Below are positions 7,979 to 14,042 of a stretch of DNA of 64,000 nucleotides, in pieces (within the stretch, counting starts at the first letter, position 1; every line of letters starts with the position of its first letter). Where the stretch lies: contig NZ_VLPK01000004.1 of the NCBI RefSeq assembly GCF_007558865.1, positions 124,001 to 188,000 on the forward strand, in the 5' to 3' direction. This stretch comes from Mucilaginibacter corticis. GTDB lineage: Bacteria > Bacteroidota > Bacteroidia > Sphingobacteriales > Sphingobacteriaceae. Made by a program: the position numbers and the translations under genes. The notes under the pieces are model-generated. The model saw nothing but the letters and a program-made list of their open reading frames with translations. It made no database searches and was not told the DNA's origin.

Positions 7979-8932
7979 CTATTTGTCTATCGTCAGAAAT
8001 TTAAAGCTGTTCTTGTCGGCCACTAAGGCCGCGGGCTTATCTTTTGTGAAAGCTAATTTGATAATGGCTGTTTTTCTGCGCTGTACTTTGGTATTGCTGT
8101 AATGTGTGTGCAATACATAATACATTTGCCCGTCTTTACCGGTGAAGATATCGCCATGCCCGGTACCATTAAATCCAACCAAATGACGGCTGATGATAGG
8201 ATTTGACGGGTTCTTGGTCCACGGACCCATTGGCGATTTTGACATAGCATAACCGATGGCATAGTCGATATTCTGATAATCGTTACTTGAATATAGCAGG
8301 TAATACAAACCATTGTGTTTAATCACAGTCGGCCCCTCGCACACAGGCCAGCTTTTGTTGGCTGTGTTTTCCCAGGGGAGGCTTGAGTTTACGCATTCTT
8401 TGGCTTTTGCGGTATCAATGTCCGACAGGTCATCTTTTAAGGGAGCAACAAATACCCGGTTACCATTTTGCAGGCGAACAAAGTATAAGTATAGTTTACC
8501 ATCAGTGTCCTTAAATATAAACGGGTCTATCTGGTGCACCGGCCCCAAGATCTTTTTAACGACCGATTGCTTGAATGGTCCAAGCGGACTGTCACTTTCA
8601 GCTATCGCGACATCTTCGTTAGCCGCATAAGCCATGTAATATTTATCCTTGTTCTTAAAGATCTGCGGCGCCCAGAACGATTTATCACCATAACTATCGC
8701 CTTTAGCAAGTGCTAAACCGCCATCAGCTTTACCAACCCCTGCCTTCCAGTTTACCAGGTCGGACGATTGGTACACCGGAAAACCTTTATTGCTGCCTGT
8801 ACCATACAGGTAATATTGGCCGTCTTCATAAAATATAGTGGGGTCTGCTAATTGTATGGTGTCTTTTTGAGATGATTGCGCATTCACGACAGTAAAGGCC
8901 AGCAAAGCGCACAACAGGTAAAAGTATTTCAT
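7979..8932 (-). CDS. Glycoside hydrolase family 43 protein, secreted
   Basis: A 317-residue protein with a signal peptide (MKYFYLLCALLAFTVVNAQ). Five-bladed beta-propeller features of GH43 are visible: LADPTIFYEDGQYYLYGTG with the catalytic-base Asp, QIDPFIFKDTDGKLYLYF with the pKa-modulating Asp, and VCEGPTVIKHNGLYYLLYS with the acid Glu. GHGDIFTGKDGQ follows. GH43 enzymes act on arabinose- or xylose-containing plant polysaccharides such as arabinan or arabinoxylan; the exact linkage cannot be told. It stands alone here, not in a SusCD locus, and converges on the upstream epimerase-like gene with one base between stops. Confidence 0.9.
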   Translation of the reverse strand: MKYFYLLCALLAFTVVNAQSSQKDTIQLADPTIFYEDGQYYLYGTGSNKGFPVYQSSDLVNWKAGVGKADGGLALAKGDSYGDKSFWAPQIFKNKDKYYMAYAANEDVAIAESDSPLGPFKQSVVKKILGPVHQIDPFIFKDTDGKLYLYFVRLQNGNRVFVAPLKDDLSDIDTAKAKECVNSSLPWENTANKSWPVCEGPTVIKHNGLYYLLYSSNDYQNIDYAIGYAMSKSPMGPWTKNPSNPIISRHLVGFNGTGHGDIFTGKDGQMYYVLHTHYSNTKVQRRKTAIIKLAFTKDKPAALVADKNSFKFLTIDK

Positions 8933-8990
8933 AGCTTACAATTTTATGCTAAGATAAAATTTAGGCAGGTAGGCTATCGTAAAGAATTGG

Positions 8991-9602
8991 TTATAATCGG
9001 TCTTTGATTACCAGCGTGCCCGCAACCTTGTCATGCAGGCATTGTTGCTGCTTGTTAAAAAATGCATATAAATAACCGATAGCCAGTGTGCCTACAGAAA
9101 GTACTTTAGCCAGGTTACGGCCGGCAGCATGGGCAAAACTAAGGCGATTGCCCTGCATATCGCAAACCTTAATTTTAATGATGCGCTTACCAAAGGTGGC
9201 TTGTTTGGCAGAACTTTCCATCATCATATGATAGATGAGGTAAACTATGGGCACAATAATCAGCAGGGCTAATATTAATGCGAAAACCACCAGCTGTTTC
9301 TCAATAAATAAGGATGCTACAAATAACAGCAATATACAGGTGCCGGCTACAAATACCCAGTCCAGCACCGCTGCAGTGGCGCGCTGATCAAACGAGGCAT
9401 AATACTGCAGGAACACCTCATTCTTAAAGCCTAAAAGTTCACGCAGTTCGGCAACTTCACGGGCTTCCTTGTAGTCGGACATGTCGCCGGTCTTTACAAA
9501 GTCGCCGGGTTTTATTTGGCGCGATCTTAATTCGTCAATCGTAAACGGGCCTTCGGGCTTGCCGTTAATTACCAGGATAAATGTGTTTTGGGTAGATGTC
9601 AT
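8991..9602 (-). CDS. GYF_2-RDD domain membrane protein
   Basis: A 203-residue protein with two domains. Residues about 6-55 (FILVINGKPEGPFTIDELRS, then KPGDFVKTGDM) form a GYF_2 domain, a small soluble module found at the N-terminus of many bacterial membrane proteins. Residues about 70-203 form an RDD domain: R near DQRATAAVLDW, three hydrophobic segments, the conserved ATFGKRIIKIKV and a final cytoplasmic tail. RDD proteins are of poorly known function; some are linked to ion or osmotic homeostasis. A TATTTTTG -7 box lies eight bases before the ATG. The domain call is good, the role unknown. Confidence 0.85.
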   Translation of the reverse strand: MTSTQNTFILVINGKPEGPFTIDELRSRQIKPGDFVKTGDMSDYKEAREVAELRELLGFKNEVFLQYYASFDQRATAAVLDWVFVAGTCILLLFVASLFIEKQLVVFALILALLIIVPIVYLIYHMMMESSAKQATFGKRIIKIKVCDMQGNRLSFAHAAGRNLAKVLSVGTLAIGYLYAFFNKQQQCLHDKVAGTLVIKDRL

Positions 9603-9609
9603 CTGTACC

Positions 9610-9617
9610 CAAAAATA
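9610..9617 (-). promoter_or_regulatory. -7 promoter box of the RDD gene
   Basis: On the minus strand this reads TATTTTTG (TAnnTTTG). The last G is eight bases before the ATG at 9602, giving a leader of only a few bases. Confidence 0.4.
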
Positions 9618-9661
9618 AGATTATTCTTTTATTAGTGTTATAGGGTTGATATAATCTTATC

Positions 9662-9669
9662 TATATTTG
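9662..9669 (+). promoter_or_regulatory. -7 promoter box of the riboswitch-metE transcript
   Basis: TATATTTG fits TAnnTTTG and lies about 30 bases before the first paired region of the cobalamin riboswitch, which is where the transcript should begin. Confidence 0.5.
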
Positions 9670-9697
9670 CTGCAAGTTCTTTACTTTATTTTCAACA

Positions 9698-9872
9698 GAT
9701 AGGTTTGCGGTTATAATGACCGCGATTAAAAAGGAACCGTGTGTAAATCACGGGCTGTCGCGCAACTGTAAGTAACACACCACAGTTGATGCCTTAACTC
9801 CAAATATGTCCATTGTTTGCCAAAAGCGGATGAGAAGGACGGCATCAACGTTACAAGCCAGGATACTTGCCA
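9698..9872 (+). ncRNA. Cobalamin (B12) riboswitch upstream of metE
   Basis: The leader carries the conserved pieces of the cobalamin riboswitch in order: an opening stem near 9701, GGAACCGTGTGTAAATCACGG, the core GCGCAACTGTAAG, a peripheral arm, GATGAGAAGGAC, and the B12 box AAGCCAGGATAC (9855-9866). Its place in front of metE makes biological sense: cells with cobalamin can use MetH and shut off the costly MetE. About 155 bases of expression platform follow, with a nine-base complementarity (ATGCTTTCG at 9886-9894, CGAAAGCAT at 9986-9994) just before the ribosome-binding region AAGGAG (10007-10012). No T-run terminator is obvious, so translational control is a reasonable guess. Confidence 0.92.
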
Positions 9873-10027
9873 TTTGTTTAAGACAATGCTTTCGCGTTTT
9901 GAAGCAGTAGTCAGAGCACAAAAAGGAATCTTTACGGGTGTTGTATGCCTGTGATTTTGCCTGCGTGTCTTTTATTACCATTCCACGAAAGCATACCGAA
10001 AACCGTAAGGAGCATTAAGTCAAATTA

Positions 10028-12358
10028 ATGTTTAACCAAAAAAGTTTTATGCGTATGCTCAAAAACAATCTCGGCTACCCACGTGTGGGTGCCCATCGTG
10101 AACTCAAAAAAGCCAGTGAACAATACTGGGCCGGCAAAACCGGTAAACAAGAATTATTTGCCGCCGCCCGCGACATTCGCCGGCAAAACTGGCAGGTACA
10201 GCAAGAGGCCGGCATCGACCTAATCCCCTGTAATGATTTCAGCTATTACGACCAGGTATTGGATACCTCGCTCATGCTGGGCGTTATCCCGCAGCGGTAC
10301 ACGCCGGTGCTGAGTAAAAACCCGGACAATAACGAAATTGACCTATATTTTGCCATGGCACGCGGTTACCAGAAAGACGGCCTGGACATTACCGCCATGG
10401 AAATGACCAAATGGTTTGATACCAATTACCATTACATTGTGCCCGAGTTTACCGCTAACCAGCAATTCAAGATCTTCTCTGAAAAGGTATTCGAGGAATT
10501 TACCCTCGGACTCAATACATTAGGCAAAGCGCCTAAAACGGTATTGATTGGCCCGGTAACCTACCTGCTTTTGGGTAAGGAAAAAGAGCAGGGCTTTGAA
10601 AAGATCGACCTGATCAAGAACCTGGTGCCGGTGTACATCGACATCCTTAAAAAGCTAAAAAGCTACGGTGCTGAATGGGTACAATTGGATGAGCCTTTCC
10701 TGGCGCTTGATCTTAATCAAAAAGCAAAAGATGCCTATACCTATGCTTACAAGGAGATTCGCAAAGCGTGCGCGGGCTTAAACCTGATGGTGGCTACTTA
10801 TTTTGAGAGCCTGCATGAAAACACGCCGCTGGCACTAAGTCTGCCGGTTAACGCGCTGCATATTGACCTGGTGCGTGCGCCGCAGCAGTTGGATAAGGTA
10901 TTGAGCCTGGTGCCCGATAACCTGATCTTATCATTAGGTGTGGTTGACGGCCGTAACATCTGGAAGAATGATTATATCCGTTCATTAAGCCTGATCAAGA
11001 ATGCTGTTGCCGCTGTTGGTACGGATAGGGTGATGATAGCGCCAAGCTGCTCGTTACTGCATACGCCATTCGATCTTGATTTGGAAACCGCCATTAACCC
11101 GGAGATTAAGAACTGGATGGCCTTTGCCAAACAGAAGCTCAACGAGGTTAACGAACTGAGCCTGATCATTGATGGTAACAACGACTTGCTGCAGGCCAAT
11201 TTAAAAGCCATATCAAGCCGTAACGTCTCTAAGCTGATCCACAGGCAGGAGGTAAAACAGCGTGTTGCTGCAATCACCAACGCGGACGCTGACCGCGTTA
11301 GCCCCTTTGCCGAACGGCAGAAGATCCAGCAACAGGCGTTTAAACTGCCATTGTTCCCTACAACTACCATTGGGTCATTCCCCCAGACCGACGATATCCG
11401 ACAGCTGCGCGCCAAATTAAAGAAAGGTGAGCTTACCCAGGAGCAATATGATACCGAGATTGCCCACGCCACTATCGATGCCATCCGCTGGCAGGAGGAG
11501 GTAGGGCTTGACGTATTGGTACATGGCGAGTTTGAGCGCAATGACATGGTGGAGTACTTCGGCGAGCTGCTTGACGGCTTCTTGTTCACCAAAAACGGAT
11601 GGGTACAAAGCTATGGCAGCCGTTGCGTTAAGCCGCCGGTTATCTATGGCGATGTGAGCCGTCCGGCGGATATGACCGTTAAGTGGACAAGCTTCGCGCA
11701 AGCCAATACCGATAAACTGATGAAGGGGATGCTGACAGGGCCGGTTACCATCCTGCAATGGTCGTTCGTGCGCGATGATCAGCCACGCTCTGTTACTACC
11801 AACCAGATAGCTTTGGCTATACGCGACGAGGTGGTTGCTTTAGAACAGGCAGGCATTAAGGTGATCCAGATTGATGAACCGGCCATCCGCGAGGGTTTGC
11901 CATTGCGCAAAGCAGATTGGGCAACTTACTTGGATTGGGCGGTTAAGGCGTTCCGGATCTCGGCGGCGGGTGTGCAGGACGAAACACAGATCCATACACA
12001 TATGTGCTACAGCGAGTTTAACGACATTATCAAGCATATTGCCGATATGGATGCCGATGTGATCACCATTGAAACCTCGCGCTCGCAAATGGAACTGCTG
12101 GAAGCCTTTGCTGACTTTAAGTACCCTGCCGAGATTGGCCCGGGTGTTTATGATATCCACTCGCCGCGCGTGCCAACTACCGAAGAAATGGTAAGCCTGC
12201 TAGAAAAGGCGGCCGACCTGCTGCCTGCCGGCAACATCTGGGTTAACCCGGACTGCGGACTTAAAACCCGCAAATGGCCCGAAACCAAGATAGCCCTGCA
12301 AAACATGGTGGCTGCCGCCAAAGTCGCAAGAGAGATCTTTAGCAAAGAACCGGTTTAG
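10028..12358 (+). CDS. metE: Cobalamin-independent methionine synthase
   Basis: Up to 776 residues, slightly longer than the usual 755-765. It contains NNLGYPRVGAHRELKKASEQYW, the typical MetE start, then the C-terminal catalytic barrel with FPTTTIGSFPQTDDIR, GEFERNDMVEYFGE, QIDEPAIREG, THMCYSEFNDI (zinc His and Cys) and NPDCGLKTRKW (third zinc ligand Cys). It moves a methyl group from 5-methyltetrahydrofolate (polyglutamate) to homocysteine. In-frame ATGs at 10028, 10049 and 10055 are possible starts. AAGGAG at 10007-10012 is 15 bases from the first, and homology begins at the last. The gene is controlled by the cobalamin riboswitch ahead of it and closed by strong hairpins. Confidence 0.97.
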   Translation: MFNQKSFMRMLKNNLGYPRVGAHRELKKASEQYWAGKTGKQELFAAARDIRRQNWQVQQEAGIDLIPCNDFSYYDQVLDTSLMLGVIPQRYTPVLSKNPDNNEIDLYFAMARGYQKDGLDITAMEMTKWFDTNYHYIVPEFTANQQFKIFSEKVFEEFTLGLNTLGKAPKTVLIGPVTYLLLGKEKEQGFEKIDLIKNLVPVYIDILKKLKSYGAEWVQLDEPFLALDLNQKAKDAYTYAYKEIRKACAGLNLMVATYFESLHENTPLALSLPVNALHIDLVRAPQQLDKVLSLVPDNLILSLGVVDGRNIWKNDYIRSLSLIKNAVAAVGTDRVMIAPSCSLLHTPFDLDLETAINPEIKNWMAFAKQKLNEVNELSLIIDGNNDLLQANLKAISSRNVSKLIHRQEVKQRVAAITNADADRVSPFAERQKIQQQAFKLPLFPTTTIGSFPQTDDIRQLRAKLKKGELTQEQYDTEIAHATIDAIRWQEEVGLDVLVHGEFERNDMVEYFGELLDGFLFTKNGWVQSYGSRCVKPPVIYGDVSRPADMTVKWTSFAQANTDKLMKGMLTGPVTILQWSFVRDDQPRSVTTNQIALAIRDEVVALEQAGIKVIQIDEPAIREGLPLRKADWATYLDWAVKAFRISAAGVQDETQIHTHMCYSEFNDIIKHIADMDADVITIETSRSQMELLEAFADFKYPAEIGPGVYDIHSPRVPTTEEMVSLLEKAADLLPAGNIWVNPDCGLKTRKWPETKIALQNMVAAAKVAREIFSKEPV

Positions 12359-12367
12359 TCAATGACC

Positions 12368-12395
12368 CATGGTAAAGCGTCCGCGCTTTACCATG
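12368..12395 (+). repeat. Perfect inverted repeat after metE
   Basis: CATGGTAAAGCG and CGCTTTACCATG pair over 12 bases around a 4-base loop, starting nine bases after the metE stop. There is no T run, so it is not a simple terminator; it may protect the 3' end of the mRNA. Confidence 0.8.
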
Positions 12396-12409
12396 CACGT
12401 TGGGTTATA

Positions 12410-12464
12410 ACAGGTGTACCAAAGCAAATGTGTATTGAAGATACACTTTGGTACACCTGTTTTT
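12410..12464 (+). terminator. Large bulged terminator after metE
   Basis: A 14-base perfect outer stem (ACAGGTGTACCAAA with TTTGGTACACCTGT) carries an inner GTGTAT/ATACAC stem with a five-base loop, and ends in TTTTT. Confidence 0.88.
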
Positions 12465-12590
12465 GTAACTAATTGATAATAAAAAAGTTGATTCTTTTAT
12501 TCGGGTTTGATGGTACAGTTTGGCACACTTTTCATGACTTTTAGGTCATTTTTTAGCATGGCGTTTACTGACAATATAGTGTCACCAACT

Positions 12591-12992
12591 TTAATAAACC
12601 AACGCCAGCGGCCCGTCCTTAGCTACCAATACCGACCAGCCCGGTTTTGAACCTGAAGCTACCGACGCGATAAACTTGTCGCGGATATAAATACCTACTT
12701 CTATCAGGCCATCGTCTAAAGATTCAGTCCATTCGCAGCGGATCTCGCTTTCTGCCGATATCGGTTTTATCGCGGCTTCTTTTGCCAGGTATTCGGTTGG
12801 GTTTAAAAATGGCATGTCCTCAGTCCGCCAAAAAGAAATAGCCGGGGCTTCCTGCCGGTTATATAGCCATACATCGCCAATGGTGTCTTCGCCTTCCAGT
12901 AAATAAGCGTAAGCCACGCGGCCGTCGTCTTCTATTTTTAAAAAATAGTTGCGGTCAAATTCGCAGGGGATTTGGGTGGTGAAGGTGGGCAT
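12591..12992 (-). CDS. Hypothetical protein
   Basis: A 133-residue soluble protein I do not recognise by function. It is acidic, with no signal peptide or membrane segment. It reads like a beta-rich small domain (FLKIEDDGRVAYAYLLEG, GDVWLYNRQEAP, then GIYIRDKFIASVASGSKPGW). The ATG at 12992 is preferred to an in-frame TTG at 13007, because the TTG lies inside a 33-base palindrome that also overlaps the likely -7 box (TAAGTTTG on the minus strand, 13005-13012). It is divergent to the suppressor-of-fused-like gene. The gene has normal base composition for the window and looks real, but no role can be given. Confidence 0.75.
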   Translation of the reverse strand: MPTFTTQIPCEFDRNYFLKIEDDGRVAYAYLLEGEDTIGDVWLYNRQEAPAISFWRTEDMPFLNPTEYLAKEAAIKPISAESEIRCEWTESLDDGLIEVGIYIRDKFIASVASGSKPGWSVLVAKDGPLALVY

Positions 12993-13005
12993 ATCGTTGT
13001 AAGCC

Positions 13006-13038
13006 AAACTTACGAAGTTTTTAAAACTTCGTAAGTTT
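13006..13038. repeat. 33-base perfect palindrome between divergent genes
   Basis: AAACTTACGAAGTTTT (13006-13021) and its exact reverse complement (13023-13038) flank a single T. It overlaps the -7 box of the leftward gene and lies 38 bases ahead of the rightward gene, so it could be an operator or a dispersed repeat. Confidence 0.8.
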
Positions 13039-13075
13039 ATTGCTTTTTGGTTACTTTTAAAGTACTATTATACGA

Positions 13076-13636
13076 ATGGATAACCAATATACAATTACCT
13101 TAAGAAAGCATTACGAGGATCATTTCGGAATTGTAGGAAATAAGCTTAGGTGGAGTATAGATCCACATAAAAAGCTTGATCCATTTTTTCACGTATTGGA
13201 ATTTCCGCCAAACCCTAAACATAATATGTGGACTTATTGTTCCGTGGGTATGTCGCCTGGGATTGTTAGCAATATCATGGTTGAGCTTTTTATATTTTCA
13301 CCGAAAGAAGATTTTACTTTAGTTGAACTTTTAACGGTCGCTGCCTCTTATCATAAAAATGCTGAACCATTGGATATACATCATACGTTTAATATTGGAA
13401 GACCTTGGTTGGATAACTCAAAATGTGATCATTGCTTTATTTCATTGCCTTATCTTGACGGTGAAAAGTTAGAGTTTTTTGATTTTGGTGGTAAAACCAC
13501 TCATTGCTACTGGGTTATTCCTATAACCGAATCAGAGCAAAATTATAAAATTGAAAAAGGTTGTAATGCTTTGGAAGATTTGTTTGAAGAAAATGCAATA
13601 GATTACATTAATCCGCAAAGAAAATCATTAGTGTAA
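13076..13636 (+). CDS. Suppressor of fused (SUFU) domain protein
   Basis: A 186-residue cytosolic protein. The end of the sequence carries the hallmark SUFU stretch: ISLPYLDGEKLEFF, then THCYWVIPITESEQNY, EKGCNALEDLFEENAIDYI and NPQRKSLV. The N-terminal half (FFHVLEFPPNPKHNMWTYCS, VELFIFSPKEDF) also fits the domain. In bacteria this domain occurs mostly as small stand-alone proteins and is proposed as an immunity protein for secreted polymorphic toxins. No toxin gene is adjacent. The gene is clearly more AT-rich than its neighbours, which suggests recent acquisition. The domain call is strong; the immunity role is inference from the family. Confidence 0.85.
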   Translation: MDNQYTITLRKHYEDHFGIVGNKLRWSIDPHKKLDPFFHVLEFPPNPKHNMWTYCSVGMSPGIVSNIMVELFIFSPKEDFTLVELLTVAASYHKNAEPLDIHHTFNIGRPWLDNSKCDHCFISLPYLDGEKLEFFDFGGKTTHCYWVIPITESEQNYKIEKGCNALEDLFEENAIDYINPQRKSLV

Positions 13637-13638
13637 AA

Positions 13639-13851
13639 TCATACTATCCCCATCGCGTCCCGATACTCCTGTTGCAAGGCCATTAAACAATTCGCACACA
13701 TGCAGCCTTCATAATTCTCGCTGATGTATTGTACCTCGTTTAAGGTAAGCTGCACTACACTGCACTGGCATTTGGTGTAAGAGTTTGCCTTACATTCAAT
13801 GCCGGTACCGCAACGGTCGCAGGCAATTATTTCATGTTTAGAGTGGATCAT
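13639..13851 (-). CDS. Cysteine-rich CWC-type small protein
   Basis: A 70-residue protein with seven cysteines arranged as CDRCG, then EC, then KCQC, then CMCANCL. This is the layout of the cysteine-rich CWC family, which probably binds one or two metal ions. The function is unknown; such proteins are small, conserved and soluble. The ATG at 13851 is chosen over an in-frame TTG at 13866, which lies inside the probable -7 box TATATTTG (13864-13871, minus strand). Its stop is two bases from the stop of the convergent SUFU-domain gene. Confidence 0.82.
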   Translation of the reverse strand: MIHSKHEIIACDRCGTGIECKANSYTKCQCSVVQLTLNEVQYISENYEGCMCANCLMALQQEYRDAMGIV

Positions 13852-13923
13852 GTTGCTTATCAACAAATATAACGCAAAAAGGCTATACCCATTGTCAGCC
13901 TAATTTCTTCTTTTACCCAAATA

Positions 13924-13945
13924 GAGACACAATACTTTGTGTCTC
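13924..13945. repeat. GAGACACAA-type hairpin repeat, copy 1
   Basis: GAGACACAA and TTGTGTCTC pair perfectly around TACT. A sister copy lies at 14012-14031 in the same spacer. Confidence 0.75.
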
Positions 13946-13964
13946 CCGGAAAATGATTGAAAAT

Positions 13965-13995
13965 AAAAAAGACACCCTGATAATAGGATGTCTTT
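13965..13995 (-). terminator. Rho-independent terminator after nrdA
   Basis: On the minus strand AAAGACATCCT pairs with AGGGTGTCTTT (one mismatch) and is followed by a T run. It is about 50 bases beyond the nrdA stop. Confidence 0.8.
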
Positions 13996-14011
13996 AAATA
14001 TTATTTGTAAA

Positions 14012-14031
14012 AGACGCAAAGTATTGCGTCT
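14012..14031. repeat. GAGACGCAA-type hairpin repeat, copy 2
   Basis: AGACGCAA and TTGCGTCT pair around AGTA, eleven bases after the nrdA stop on the minus strand. It differs from copy 1 by a compensated base pair (G-C for A-T). Confidence 0.75.
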
Positions 14032-14042
14032 CTACGATTAGC

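Noticed and set aside
9748..9981. 77-residue frame opposite the cobalamin riboswitch
   Set aside because: Lies over the riboswitch, which explains the sequence fully.
10972..11592. 206-residue open frame opposite metE
   Set aside because: Antisense shadow; Ser/Leu-rich composition typical of reverse-strand translation of a gene.
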